From: Rickettsiaceae bacterium H1
Lineage (GTDB): Bacteria > Pseudomonadota > Alphaproteobacteria > Rickettsiales > Anaplasmataceae
Length of the DNA: 64,000 nucleotides
Assembly (NCBI GenBank): GCA_018101195.1
Contig: JACDQH010000002.1
Location: 220,891 to 284,890 of the forward strand
Direction of reading: 5' to 3'
Positions 8,212 to 19,987 of this stretch are shown in pieces (within the stretch, counting starts at the first letter, position 1; each line of letters begins with the position of its first letter). The position numbers and the translations under genes are program-made. Under the pieces are notes generated by a model. That model had not been told where the DNA came from, did not search any database, and was given only the letters and a program-made list of their open reading frames with translations.

Positions 8212-9537
8212 CTACTTACCAATACAAAACTGAGAAAATAACTTGTCTAACACATCATCAACCTTAATGTGACCGGTAATTTCGCCTAATCTTTTAGCCG
8301 TCATGCGCAAATCTTCTGCTGCTAAAATTAAATCATTTGCCTTATTATACCTTGCTAAATTTTCGGCAGCAATTTTTATTGCTTGCCTATGCCTTTTTCT
8401 AGTGATTACTGGAAATTCTGGAGGTGCTAATTGATTTGAGATTTTTTCTTTAATTATATTATCAAGTGTTGTTAAATTGTTGTTGTTAAGTACCGATATC
8501 GGTAATAATTTTTTATCTTCGATAAAAATTTCCACTTCTTCAGAAAAAAAATCCGCTTTGCTGAGTAAACAGATTGTTTTGTTATCAATTAACGACTTAA
8601 TATTTTCATCTAAATTAGGCAAATCTTCCGCAGAAAATAAAGCCAATGTTAAATCTGATTGTCGTATGCGTTTTTTTGCTCTGATAATACCTTCGATTTC
8701 TATCGGGTCAAGCGTATCGTAAATTCCTGCGGTATCACAAATAGTCACGGGATATCCCTCTAAATCGATATTCGCTTCTAAAACATCACGCGTCGTACCA
8801 GCAATCCCCGAAACAATGGCTTTATTTTGCTTAACCAAATAATTAAATAAAGTCGATTTACCAACATTAGGCAATCCTATTATACCGATGCAAAAACCGT
8901 TACGCAGTTTTTCCCCTCTACCGTCATCTTGCAGATGGTGTTTCATTTCTAGTAGAATACGATTTACTTTTCTTTTGGCTTCATCAACTGTTTTTACAGG
9001 AATATCTTCGTCGGGAAAATCGATATACGCTTCAATTTCTGCCATAATTTCAATCAGATAATTTCTCCACCCGTTATATAAACTTTCCAATTCCCCTGAT
9101 ATTTGTTTCATGGCTTGCCTTGCTTGCATTTTTGTTTCCGCCTCTATAAGGTCAGCTAATCCTTCCGCTTGCGTGAGATCGAGTTTACCGCAATGAAATG
9201 CTCGTTGAGAAAATTCTCCGGCTTTGGCAATACGGAATATTTTTCCCAATTCCGTCAAAACCGAATTAATTACCACTTTACTGCCGTGAGTATGTAATTC
9301 CACAACGTCTTCTCCGGTAAAGCTGTTAGGCGCTTCGAATCGGATTAACAGTGCATTGTCAATAGGATAATATTCATCGTCGCGTAAAGTAACCAAAGTT
9401 GCTACTCGCGGAAGAATTTTTTTTTTAATATGAAAGCATCTAAAAACTTCAAATGCTTTATTGCCTGAAATTCTGATTACTCCCACACCAGATTTACCGA
9501 AGATTGTGGATAAAGCAAAAATCGTATCTAGATGCAT
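8212..9537 (-). CDS. mnmE: tRNA uridine-5-carboxymethylaminomethyl modification GTPase MnmE
   Basis: MnmE (TrmE) with MnmG builds the cmnm5 group on wobble uridines. The protein has the N-terminal folate-binding domain (DTIFALST, GVGVIRISG, FTGEDVVELHTHG), a helical domain split by the G domain, and G motifs: GLPNVGKSTLF (P-loop, near 222), GTTRD (switch I), DTAG and SKAD. The C-terminal CIGK motif that binds the folate-linked carbon is intact (FCIGK at the end). A TTG at 9543 would add two residues; the ATG at 9537 matches family starts (MHLDTIFALS). mnmG is not in the window. The small membrane peptide gene follows within three bases. Confidence 0.97.
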   Translation of the reverse strand: MHLDTIFALSTIFGKSGVGVIRISGNKAFEVFRCFHIKKKILPRVATLVTLRDDEYYPIDNALLIRFEAPNSFTGEDVVELHTHGSKVVINSVLTELGKIFRIAKAGEFSQRAFHCGKLDLTQAEGLADLIEAETKMQARQAMKQISGELESLYNGWRNYLIEIMAEIEAYIDFPDEDIPVKTVDEAKRKVNRILLEMKHHLQDDGRGEKLRNGFCIGIIGLPNVGKSTLFNYLVKQNKAIVSGIAGTTRDVLEANIDLEGYPVTICDTAGIYDTLDPIEIEGIIRAKKRIRQSDLTLALFSAEDLPNLDENIKSLIDNKTICLLSKADFFSEEVEIFIEDKKLLPISVLNNNNLTTLDNIIKEKISNQLAPPEFPVITRKRHRQAIKIAAENLARYNKANDLILAAEDLRMTAKRLGEITGHIKVDDVLDKLFSQFCIGK

Positions 9538-9653
9538 AAACAATTAGTGCAACAGGACTTAGACAAAATCAACTTAAAAACAGCTTTTTACTTTAAGCTG
9601 AGTTCACATTTTTATAAAAATATTATATAATGATAAACAGATAAGGAAAATAA

Positions 9654-10400
9654 AATGCTAAAAAAATTTCATTATAAAGAATGCGAACAATTAATTACTT
9701 GATAAAATAATAAAAATTCTTTCGGGTGATAACTGCAAAAAATATGAAAAATATTTGGAAGAAAAATTTTTTCCATGACTACATGGATGAAACATTAGAG
9801 CGAATAATGCAAATGATATTTAATATGCTAAGTGAATTTTTCAGGCAAGTGATATAAATTAAATTAACGAATAATTTAAAAAACATCTACTATTAATATG
9901 AAATTTTATTCAGGTAAGACTCAAAGAAAAATTAGAAAAATTTACTCTAAAAAAATTGAAAAGTGTTTTTTTTATTTTGGCACAATGACAACACTTGATT
10001 GTATTTAAAGCTAATGCAGAAAAAATAAAACAAGGATTTCAAGTACGCTTCGATTATTTCCCTTCAATAGGTGATTTAACAAGATGTATGGGAAAGAGGC
10101 ATCTTTTTTAACAATTTTGGATGAATGATTTTAGCATCAAATAAAATTTTAATTATGCAACGTGTTGGCTATTTTCGCCATCCTTTCGACAACAAGCAAA
10201 AAAAGCAAAAGTTAAAAAATGTTTGCCCTTACAAAGAGTTACGCGGGTGATATTTTACAAGAAATTTTGCTGATGAATCGATCGGATTACAATTGTCGAT
10301 TTACAAAAAGCTTACGTTTTATCTTGACATAATCCAAAATAAAGAAAAACGGAAAAAGAGCTGAAAAGAAGTATTAATGCTAAGGTGAGAAATTAACTTT
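9654..10400 (+). pseudogene. Degenerate gene remnants between mnmE and gyrB
   Basis: This 975-base gap (9544-10519) has no intact gene, but coding-like fragments broken by stops and frameshifts. One fragment reads DETLERIMQMIF near 9785-9830. Another reads IVDLQKAYVLS, stop, HNPK, stop, then ELKRSINAKV around 10290-10375. Both ends match, base for base over tens of nucleotides, the complement of the remnant at 24139-25150 (9687-9760 with 25035-25118; 10290-10375 with about 24880-24967). Between them, 9850-10270 is extra, with the readable piece ANAEKIKQGFQVRFDYF. I see it as a decayed member of a repeated family of unknown function. Confidence 0.55.
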
Positions 10401-10465
10401 ATTTTTTTGATAAATTTTGTTAATTTTAATATATTAAAGTGTTTGTATTCAAAAAAAATATTTTT

Positions 10466-10493
10466 TTTACTTAAAGCCGATATTTTGTATAAT
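10466..10493 (+). promoter_or_regulatory. Putative sigma-70 promoter for gyrB
   Basis: TTTACT (10466-10471) and a consensus TATAAT (10488-10493) are separated by 16 bases, and the gyrB ATG is 26 bases past the -10. No strong Shine-Dalgarno is visible in the leader. The -10 is perfect, the -35 weak; in this AT-rich sequence such matches are common, so position directly before gyrB is the main support. Confidence 0.4.
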
Positions 10494-10513
10494 CGGGCTA
10501 TATCCAAGTGTAA

Positions 10514-13143
<2,630 letters not shown>

Positions 13144-13202
13144 TTACTCTTTCCTTATGGAAGGTATATTATTGTTTAGATCTTAAAATATTAATAATAC
13201 AA

Positions 13203-14528
13203 TTAGTTAGCCAATCTATCTAACGTAATTTTTTGACCTAAAGACAGCATTACTAAAATTATCGAAGGTGATTTCATAGTACCTGTTAATTTTGCCCTTA
13301 ATGTTTGATATATTTCTTTTCTTTTGTATTTTTGTGCAATTTTATCAATAACGCTTGTAATTTCTGCTTCATCCCAATCTCTTATTTGCTGTAAATTTTG
13401 ATTTAATTCGGCTAATATTTTTAAGTTAAGTACCTTTTGTGCTTCTTTGTCCATTATTATTTTATTTTTGATGAAAATGTGAGAAAACTCGGCTAATTCT
13501 ACTAAAGTTTTCGCTTTTTCTTGTAGTACCGGGATAGCTTTGAATAGAATATTTTTCTTTTTCATACTGATTTCTCCGATAAAAGGTGTTAATTCTTCAA
13601 TGATATTGTCAATATTTCTCAAGTAGTAATTATTTATATGCTCAAGCTTTTTAAGGTCAAAATTTACCGAAGATTTACCGATATTTTTTAAATCGAAAAG
13701 CTTTATTGCATTCTCGTTATTAATAATTTCGTTATCTTTATTGCCCCAACTTAACCTGAGTAGATAATTTTTTACCGCTTCTGGCAAAAAACCCATATTT
13801 TTATATTCTCCCACTCCAAGGGCACCGTGACGCTTTGACATCTTTCTTCCGTCACTACCATGTATTAAAGGAATATGAGCAAAAATCGGAATATCCCAAC
13901 CAAGTGTGTTATAAAGCAAAATTTGTTTAGCCGTATTAGTTATATGATCGGCTCCACGAATTATATGACTGATTTTCATATCATAGTCGTCTATTACCAC
14001 CGAAAGCATGTAGGTCGGAGTCCCGTCCGATCGTAAAATAACAAAATCTTCCAAAGTGAAATTTTTCACTGTAATATCGCCGTAAACTTGATCACGTATA
14101 GTAGTAATTCCCTCATTAGGAGCTTTAATTCTTACTACCGGTTTTACATTAGGTATTTCCTTATTATCGTTATCACGCCATTTACTTCTGAACCCCGAAA
14201 TTGTTTTTTTTTCGTTGTTTTGCTCGTAACAGTAATAAGCTTTTCCCTTATCGATTAATTCTTGCACGATTTTAATGTGTCTTTCTCGGTTTTGCGATTG
14301 AAAAATTATCTTGCCGTCATGATTAAGCCTTAACCAATCCAATCCGCTAATAATGGCATCTATTGCTTTTTGATTAGATCTTTTTTCGTCAGTATCTTCA
14401 ATGCGTAGTAAAAACTTCCCTTGGCAATGTTTAGCGTATAGCCAATTAAATAAAGCGGTGCGAGCACCGCCTATATGTAAAAATCCGGTGGGAGAGGGGG
14501 CGAAACGAGTGACAATTTTTTTTTGCAT
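13203..14528 (-). CDS. gltX: Glutamyl-tRNA synthetase
   Basis: GltX charges tRNA-Glu (and, in organisms with GatCAB, tRNA-Gln by mischarging). The 441-residue class I synthetase shows PSPTGFLHIGGARTALFNWL (HIGH motif, residues 9-28), FLLRIEDTD, the tRNA acceptor recognition region, and KMSKRHG (KMSKS motif). The helical anticodon-binding domain follows. Many alphaproteobacteria have two GltX genes with different tRNA preference; the sequence alone does not tell me which this is. It is divergent from rpmJ with 92 bases between the two start codons. Confidence 0.97.
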   Translation of the reverse strand: MQKKIVTRFAPSPTGFLHIGGARTALFNWLYAKHCQGKFLLRIEDTDEKRSNQKAIDAIISGLDWLRLNHDGKIIFQSQNRERHIKIVQELIDKGKAYYCYEQNNEKKTISGFRSKWRDNDNKEIPNVKPVVRIKAPNEGITTIRDQVYGDITVKNFTLEDFVILRSDGTPTYMLSVVIDDYDMKISHIIRGADHITNTAKQILLYNTLGWDIPIFAHIPLIHGSDGRKMSKRHGALGVGEYKNMGFLPEAVKNYLLRLSWGNKDNEIINNENAIKLFDLKNIGKSSVNFDLKKLEHINNYYLRNIDNIIEELTPFIGEISMKKKNILFKAIPVLQEKAKTLVELAEFSHIFIKNKIIMDKEAQKVLNLKILAELNQNLQQIRDWDEAEITSVIDKIAQKYKRKEIYQTLRAKLTGTMKSPSIILVMLSLGQKITLDRLAN

Positions 14529-14566
14529 TAATTTAATATATCTTCTCGGAAAAAATTCACAATATC

Positions 14567-14595
14567 TTGACCGAGGTGGTGCTTTACACTAAAGT
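14567..14595 (+). promoter_or_regulatory. Putative promoter for rpmJ
   Basis: TTGACC (14567-14572) and TAAAGT (14590-14595) are 17 bases apart, and the rpmJ ATG lies 25 bases downstream. It is a good -35 with a weaker -10. No clear Shine-Dalgarno is seen in the leader. Confidence 0.35.
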
Positions 14596-14620
14596 TACGT
14601 ACTTATTGATTTAATTTACA

Positions 14621-14752
14621 ATGAAAACTTACAGTTCTCTAAAATCGGCAAAAAATAGAGATAAAAGGAACACTTACTTAGCAAAAAGAGGAAAAAGAAT
14701 ATATGTTTGCAATAAGAAGAACCCTAGAGTAAAAGCTCGTCAAGGAAAGTAA
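14621..14752 (+). CDS. rpmJ: 50S ribosomal protein L36
   Basis: A 43-residue basic protein begins [15 protein letters not shown] and ends [12 protein letters not shown]. The SSLKSxKxRD start and the KxRxKARQG end are the signature of the zinc-free (cysteine-poor) L36 form found in many alphaproteobacteria, which runs to 41-43 residues. It stands alone here, divergent from gltX, as in several reduced alphaproteobacterial genomes. Confidence 0.93.
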   Translation: MKTYSSLKSAKNRDKRNTYLAKRGKRIYVCNKKNPRVKARQGK

Positions 14753-14797
14753 TAGCCCTCGTTTAATCATGATATCAAAAAAAATAATTATTTTTTA

Positions 14798-15070
14798 TTA
14801 ATATTTTGGTGCGTACCAAGGAAATAAAATAGTGTGACTAGCTCTAACAGAGTTTGATTTTCTTGATTTATTTTCTTCAATTTTTATTTCTTGTAATTTA
14901 TGATTAGGTTTATCCTTTTCTTCTATTGTTACCCAATAAAATTCATTTCCTTTTTTCATAATACGACAATTAAATTTTTCCAAATCGGGTATATTTTGAA
15001 TATCAATTTTTTTTAATTTAAATTCAACGAAATTAATCTTATTTAAATCGATATTATCTTCATTTTCCAT
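14798..15070 (-). CDS. Hypothetical protein (90 aa)
   Basis: I do not recognise this protein. It has no membrane segment or signal peptide. The composition is rich in Lys, Glu, Asn and Ile, with a beta-like middle (FYWVTIEE, residues 44-51) and an aromatic C-terminal end (FPWYAPKY). No Shine-Dalgarno stands out before the ATG at 15070. It sits between rpmJ (convergent) and the FNR-type flavoprotein on the same strand. An intact 90-codon frame in this AT-rich sequence, outside any other gene, makes it plausible but not proven. Confidence 0.4.
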   Translation of the reverse strand: MENEDNIDLNKINFVEFKLKKIDIQNIPDLEKFNCRIMKKGNEFYWVTIEEKDKPNHKLQEIKIEENKSRKSNSVRASHTILFPWYAPKY

Positions 15071-15147
15071 GTTTTTTTATCAATAGTTTATATGGTAATA
15101 AAAGTAGACAATATTAATTAATAAAAATAATACCATAAAATATATTA

Positions 15148-16155
15148 TTACTTAATTCGCTTATTAGTCGAATATTCGAAATTAAATGCTTTTTCCGGAA
15201 ACATAGATTTCCGTATATCGTAACAAGCTGCTGCCGCTTCGGCAAAACCCGTTAAAATTAATTTCAGTTTACCAGGGTAATTCGCTATATCTCCTATAGC
15301 ATAAATTCCTGGAATGTCAGTTACATAATTATTGTTGTTTACCGTTATTCTTTTATTTTCGATTTCCAAACCCCATTCTGTGATATATTCTAAATTTGTT
15401 TTTAATCCGAAAAAAATTAATAACTCGTCTGCTTTAATGATTTTACTTTCATCTCCCGACAAAGTTTTTACTATTACTTTTTTTAAATTTCCGTTTTCTC
15501 CTTCTACAGAAAACAGTTGATATGGAATTACCGTATTAATTTTTCCTGTTTTGGCCAATCGATATAGATCTTGTTCGCTTTTGGGATGGCATCTGAATTT
15601 GTTTCTTCTATGTACTACGTGAATTTTTCGAGCAATATCTACCAAAGAAATTGCCCAATCAACTGCTGAATCACCGCCTCCGGCAATAACGATATCTTTT
15701 TTGGCAAACCTTGCTTTATTTTCCACCATATAATGAATATTATTTGCTTCGAAATCTGCCAAATTATTTACCATAGGTTTATTCGGTTCAAAAGAACCAC
15801 AACCACCGGCAATAATTACGGCACGACATTCTATAACTTCACCGCTGTCAAGCTTTACGTGAAACATATCATTTTCTTGTTTTGTCACCTCATATGCCGT
15901 TCTTTTACAATGAAAAACAGGTTTGAAGGGTTGAATTTGTCGAGTTAGTTTATCGATTAATTCTTCTGCGGTAATTACAGGATAAGCAGGAATGTCGTAA
16001 ATCGGTTTTTCTGGATATAAATATTTGCATTGACCGCCGATTGATTCTTGAGATTCGATCAAGTGACACGACATCTCCAGCATTCCCGCTTCAAAAACGG
16101 TAAATATTCCTATTGGTCCTCCACCTATTATTACAATATCAGTTTTTTTTTTCAT
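15148..16155 (-). CDS. Ferredoxin--NADP(+) reductase, thioredoxin-reductase-like type
   Basis: The 335-residue flavoprotein has the FAD-binding GGGPIG near residue 11, the NADPH-binding AGGGDSAVDW near 158, and the late FAD motif YAIGDIANY near 290. The thioredoxin-reductase CxxC is missing, and the segment YDIPAYPVITAEELIDKL is that of the YumC-type ferredoxin/flavodoxin-NADP reductases. In Rickettsiales such an enzyme would supply reduced ferredoxin for iron-sulfur cluster assembly and IspH (also in this window). The ATG at 16155 is 139 bases from the divergent binding-protein start. The physiological partner cannot be read from sequence. Confidence 0.88.
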   Translation of the reverse strand: MKKKTDIVIIGGGPIGIFTVFEAGMLEMSCHLIESQESIGGQCKYLYPEKPIYDIPAYPVITAEELIDKLTRQIQPFKPVFHCKRTAYEVTKQENDMFHVKLDSGEVIECRAVIIAGGCGSFEPNKPMVNNLADFEANNIHYMVENKARFAKKDIVIAGGGDSAVDWAISLVDIARKIHVVHRRNKFRCHPKSEQDLYRLAKTGKINTVIPYQLFSVEGENGNLKKVIVKTLSGDESKIIKADELLIFFGLKTNLEYITEWGLEIENKRITVNNNNYVTDIPGIYAIGDIANYPGKLKLILTGFAEAAAACYDIRKSMFPEKAFNFEYSTNKRIK

Positions 16156-16163
16156 TTGACGAA

Positions 16164-16187
16164 TATAGTTCGACTATAAACTATAAT
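16164..16187 (+). promoter_or_regulatory. Inverted repeat and TATAAT in a divergent promoter region
   Basis: TATAGTT (16164-16170) and AACTATA (16179-16185) form a 7-base inverted repeat with an 8-base spacer. It partly overlaps a perfect TATAAT (16182-16187) reading toward the binding-protein gene. It could be an operator for one or both divergent genes, or chance in AT-rich DNA. Confidence 0.22.
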
Positions 16188-16294
16188 ATAAAATTGCATA
16201 TATGATAATTTTTGTTATTCAATATTTTGCAATTAAAAGTTGTAGATTTTTAATATATTTCAATTATTTTTTTCTCATAAAAATTAAGAGATGC

Positions 16295-17527
16295 ATGTAT
16301 TATCGCTTGTTGCTTTTTTTTCTCATACCGTACTTTGCCTTAGCTAAAGATATATACGTCGGAATTTCCGCGCCTCTTACTGGTCCGACCGGATTTTTAG
16401 GGAGAGAAATGAAATTGGGAATAGAAACTGCCTTCCACGAAGCCAATTCTTATGACGGAATTAATGGTAATACCATTAACTTGATAGCATCGGATGATAA
16501 GTACGAGCCTTTTTATACCGAGCTCAATATGAAAAGATTTGCCGAAGATGAAAATTTTATTGCGGTTTTAGGTAACGTAGGTACACCCACGGCTAAAGTA
16601 GCTGTTCCAATAGCAAAAGAAGGTAATTTACCGTTTATCGGGGCATTTACCGGAGGCAGTATGTTGCGCAAAAATCCTCCCGATAATCATGTTATCAATT
16701 ATCGTCCTGGCTATAATCAAGAAATTAATACTATGATTAAAGCTCTGTTTAATGCCGGGATTAAATCGGATGAATTAGCGTTTTTTACTCAAGACGACGA
16801 TTATGGAGATGCGGGATATTTGGGAATAATTAAATCGTTAAATCTTTTTAATGTCGATATAAAAAAAATACAATCGATACCGCACGGGCGTTACATTAGA
16901 AATACCGAATACATAGAAGAGGGGTTGAACAAAATTATCGATAGCAAAAAAAATATCAAAGCATTTATAATGGTGGGAACTTATAAGCCCGTTGCCAAAT
17001 TCATCAAATTAGCAAAAGAGCATTATCCTTCGGCATATTTCCTAGGCGTATCTTTTATTGGTGACGAAGCATTAAAAAACGAACTATGTTTAAATAACGA
17101 ATTGTTATGTAACGAGTATACGAAAAACGTAATTATTACCGGCGTTGTTCCTTATCTTGATCAAAATTTACCGATTACCGTACAGTATGATAGTGCTCTG
17201 AAAAGTTATTTAAAAACTTTACCTGAAGAAAAAGAGCTGACAAATTTTGAACGCAGACCTAATTCCATATCTTTCGAAGGATATATTGTAGGCAAAATGT
17301 TTTTATTGGCTTTGAAAAATGCCGGGGCTCAACCTGGACGTGAAAGTTTGCTGAAAGCATTTGAAGGCCTGGGAGATTTCGATTTAGGCTTGGGTTATAA
17401 ATTAAACATTTCTGCAAAAAATCACCAAGCAAGTTCTAAAATTTTTCCTATTACGCCGACACAAAATAAAATAGGTAGATTTGATTGGAAAGATATAAAA
17501 GAAGAATCAACTGTTAACATGTCATGA
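16295..17527 (+). CDS. Periplasmic amino-acid-type binding protein (Peripla_BP_6, LivK-like)
   Basis: The product from the ATG at 16295 is about 410 residues. It has a signal peptide (MYYRLLLFFLIPYFALA, cleavage before KDIYVG) and the type I periplasmic-binding fold of the branched-chain amino-acid/amide family: YVGISAPLTGPTGFLGREMK, then GNVGTPTAKVAVPIAKEGNLPFIGAFTG. A longer frame starts at 16202 but lacks a ribosome site; AAGAG precedes 16295. The next gene overlaps its stop (ATGA), so the two are co-translated. No ABC permease or ATPase genes are near. It may serve a sensor or a distant transporter; ligand unknown. Confidence 0.82.
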   Translation: MYYRLLLFFLIPYFALAKDIYVGISAPLTGPTGFLGREMKLGIETAFHEANSYDGINGNTINLIASDDKYEPFYTELNMKRFAEDENFIAVLGNVGTPTAKVAVPIAKEGNLPFIGAFTGGSMLRKNPPDNHVINYRPGYNQEINTMIKALFNAGIKSDELAFFTQDDDYGDAGYLGIIKSLNLFNVDIKKIQSIPHGRYIRNTEYIEEGLNKIIDSKKNIKAFIMVGTYKPVAKFIKLAKEHYPSAYFLGVSFIGDEALKNELCLNNELLCNEYTKNVIITGVVPYLDQNLPITVQYDSALKSYLKTLPEEKELTNFERRPNSISFEGYIVGKMFLLALKNAGAQPGRESLLKAFEGLGDFDLGLGYKLNISAKNHQASSKIFPITPTQNKIGRFDWKDIKEESTVNMS

Positions 17528-18498
17528 ACGTAGATAAAGATTATCTTGAATTCCTTATCAAAAATGCAATTGAAGATAAGATGAATCTTTACGGAATAAA
17601 ATATGCAAAAAAAATAACTTTACTATTCTCCGTTTTCTTTGTTGTTACGGTAATGATTGTTGTCGGGGCAAAATATAGCGCAGAAAAAAATTTAGAGAGT
17701 AAAATTAGTAGCTTAGCCAATAATTCGAATATGGAAATTCAAGCCATGATTAATAAAAAATTATTGTACATAAACCTGTTAAACGAATTGGCAATTGTTA
17801 GCGTTACTTCTGACTTTTCTGAAATCGAAATCGATAATCTTACGGAAAAATTGTATCTGATATATAGTGATTATAAAAAAGATAAAGAAATAGATTTCGA
17901 GTTGTTAACTTTTCGCTTATCTTCCTTTTTGGCACGAACAAATCATTTTCATCATTTAATTCAACTTTCGGAATTATTGTATGATGTTGTAATTTCATCA
18001 CCTAGAATAAATAACATATTCGTTAATTATTATGGCAAAAAAATACTAGGCATAACTCCAAGCAGTAATAACGAACAGCTAAATCAATACTATAATAAAT
18101 TCAATAAACATATTGAATATAGTAAGGCATTGGAAAGCGATACGGAAATTTTACCGATTCTTACCTTAGTAAATTTTCATATAATCGGTCAAATGCGAAA
18201 TGAAAACTGCGACAAGCTGATAGAATATACAAGCAAGCTTTCCGCCGTTAATAAGGGAAAATTTTTAATTAACTTAACCGTGAATATTAATGAAAATCGC
18301 AACAAGTATGTCGACGATTACAGTGTTATCAAGGTTACCGAAGAATTTATGAGGCTATACAAAAACGAGCTTGAACAAATTATTTATAGTAACGGGGTAA
18401 AAGAATTCATCTTACAAAAATACAAAACCGCTCATACCGATAAAGAAATAAGAAAATACAGGTATGTTTTAAATTATTTGTATAAATTGGGATTATAA
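17524..18498 (+). CDS. Single-pass membrane protein of unknown function, coupled to binding protein
   Basis: I do not recognise this 324-residue protein. It has a cytoplasmic N-terminus of about 28 residues, one strong transmembrane helix (about 29-50, LLFSVFFVVTVMIVVGA), and a predicted mostly helical remainder (51-324) that would lie in the periplasm if topology follows the basic N-terminal side. No kinase, HAMP or GGDEF motif is visible. Its ATG overlaps the stop of the LivK-like gene, so the pair is one translational unit. This suggests that the two proteins act together, perhaps as a receptor and its membrane anchor. Confidence 0.7.
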   Translation: MNVDKDYLEFLIKNAIEDKMNLYGIKYAKKITLLFSVFFVVTVMIVVGAKYSAEKNLESKISSLANNSNMEIQAMINKKLLYINLLNELAIVSVTSDFSEIEIDNLTEKLYLIYSDYKKDKEIDFELLTFRLSSFLARTNHFHHLIQLSELLYDVVISSPRINNIFVNYYGKKILGITPSSNNEQLNQYYNKFNKHIEYSKALESDTEILPILTLVNFHIIGQMRNENCDKLIEYTSKLSAVNKGKFLINLTVNINENRNKYVDDYSVIKVTEEFMRLYKNELEQIIYSNGVKEFILQKYKTAHTDKEIRKYRYVLNYLYKLGL

Positions 18499-18567
18499 TA
18501 AAAGTATTCTTAATCGAAAAATTATGCTAATTTCAATTAAGCTATCGGAATATATTTAATAGAAAAA

Positions 18568-19191
18568 ATGAGTAGTAATTTCTTAGCCAGAGTGTTTACG
18601 TCGATTGTTTTGCTATCTTTAGTATTATGGGTATTTTTTCTCGGAGAATGGGCGTTATATTGCTTAATTATGATTGTCGTTTTAATTTCGTGCAAAGAAT
18701 TATTCGATATGGTGAAAAAAAATTACCTAATATTTTTTCCACTTATAATTATCATGGTGATAATTCCTTATTCGGCATTGATATATGTATATTCGACGAA
18801 TCGAAATATGCTAATTTGGCTAATGTTTTGTATTTGGGTAACCGATATTTTTGCTTATTTTTCTGGTAAGATAATCGGAGGGAAAAAATTATTTCCCAGC
18901 ATTAGCCCGAATAAAACTTGCTCGGGTTTGGTTGGAGCAATTGCCATGTCTACATTATTCGGCTTAATCTTTGCTTATTTTTTAAAATTGCCTTATTACT
19001 TCTTTTTCTTAGGACCGTTAGTTACGATTACCGCCCAACTGGGAGATTTTTTCGAATCCGGAATAAAACGAATTTATCAAGTTAACGATAGTAGCTCTAT
19101 TTTACCCGGTCACGGTGGTATTTTAGACAGAATGGACGGAATAATTTTTACCGCACCAGTTTTTGCTTTTTTATTAAGCAAGTTTATATAG
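18568..19191 (+). CDS. cdsA: Phosphatidate cytidylyltransferase CdsA
   Basis: CdsA makes CDP-diacylglycerol, the branch point of bacterial phospholipid synthesis. The 207-residue polytopic protein ends with the family signature: AQLGDFFESGIKR followed by LPGHGGILDRMDG (about residues 153-192), which holds the metal-binding Asp residues. About six hydrophobic helices are seen. It is shorter than the roughly 285 residues of enterobacterial CdsA, as is common in Rickettsiales. It is not next to uppS or dxr here, its usual neighbours. Confidence 0.95.
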   Translation: MSSNFLARVFTSIVLLSLVLWVFFLGEWALYCLIMIVVLISCKELFDMVKKNYLIFFPLIIIMVIIPYSALIYVYSTNRNMLIWLMFCIWVTDIFAYFSGKIIGGKKLFPSISPNKTCSGLVGAIAMSTLFGLIFAYFLKLPYYFFFLGPLVTITAQLGDFFESGIKRIYQVNDSSSILPGHGGILDRMDGIIFTAPVFAFLLSKFI

Positions 19192-19204
19192 TTTTCATTC
19201 TTAT

Positions 19205-19987
19205 TTACAATTGATTATGATTGTTAATTGTAACATTTCCTCCGTTTATTACTGTAGTAGCAGAAGTCTTCGATGTTGGATAAGGATTATGTTCAGAATA
19301 TGCTGGCGGAGAAACCGTAATTGAGGTTCCCAAGCTACTTTCATAACACTCTTCATTACGTACAAGTGTATATTCTGGTGCTGTTGGTGGTTGTTGAGGA
19401 AGATTATGGCCATTACCATGTAAATTTCCCGAATGGCTAAGCGACGATGAAGAAGCATAATTTTCTCTTTTAGTGTTTTGATTATCATAACTTAAATCAC
19501 ATAATTTTTTAGCAGTTTTAAATGCATAAACAACATAACCGGCCATACAAGCCGCTACTGAAAATATAGCCAGAAATACAACGCAAAAATTTGCCGCATC
19601 ATCTTTACCATTTACACTTCCTCCGAGATTGTTACCCGAACAGATGTTAACTTCTCTCGGGCCGCAACATAACCACCATAAAAGTAAATCGCTAAAACAA
19701 TCGTTAAAAGTCGATCCCCTGTTTGTTGACGAATATCCTATGTCAATTTGTTTTTGTTTGTCCTGAATAATTACATTTACTCCTATCATCGTTGCTACCG
19801 CTAATACGAAAGCAAGAACGGTCAAGGTGGCCGAAATCGTTATTCCGTTATTTATACCGTTATTATTGATTTTGTTAACGAATTTTTGTTGTAAAAAATA
19901 TATAAGAGCAATCGAGCTTGCCAAAGATCCCAAATAAATAGTGCCAGATAAGGTAAAAAGACCGAAACCTAAGAATTGTTTTTTCAT
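19205..19987 (-). CDS. Unknown multi-pass membrane protein with PTAP and PPxY motifs in its tail
   Basis: I recognise no family for this 260-residue protein. Hydrophobic helices lie at about 7-32, 49-76 and 131-156, with a Trp/Cys-rich stretch at 100-110 (LLLWWLCCG) between them. The last 100 residues are hydrophilic, rich in Ser, Asn, Pro and Tyr. This tail holds P-T-A-P at 201-204, immediately followed by EYTLV (Tyr-x-x-hydrophobic, 206-209), and P-P-A-Y at 227-230. These are the two classical short motifs by which viral and cellular proteins bind TSG101 (PTAP) and NEDD4-type WW domains (PPxY). The pairing within 30 residues of a tail is suggestive for a host-exposed protein. It is convergent with cdsA, 13 bases away. 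Confidence 0.65.
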   Translation of the reverse strand: MKKQFLGFGLFTLSGTIYLGSLASSIALIYFLQQKFVNKINNNGINNGITISATLTVLAFVLAVATMIGVNVIIQDKQKQIDIGYSSTNRGSTFNDCFSDLLLWWLCCGPREVNICSGNNLGGSVNGKDDAANFCVVFLAIFSVAACMAGYVVYAFKTAKKLCDLSYDNQNTKRENYASSSSLSHSGNLHGNGHNLPQQPPTAPEYTLVRNEECYESSLGTSITVSPPAYSEHNPYPTSKTSATTVINGGNVTINNHNQL

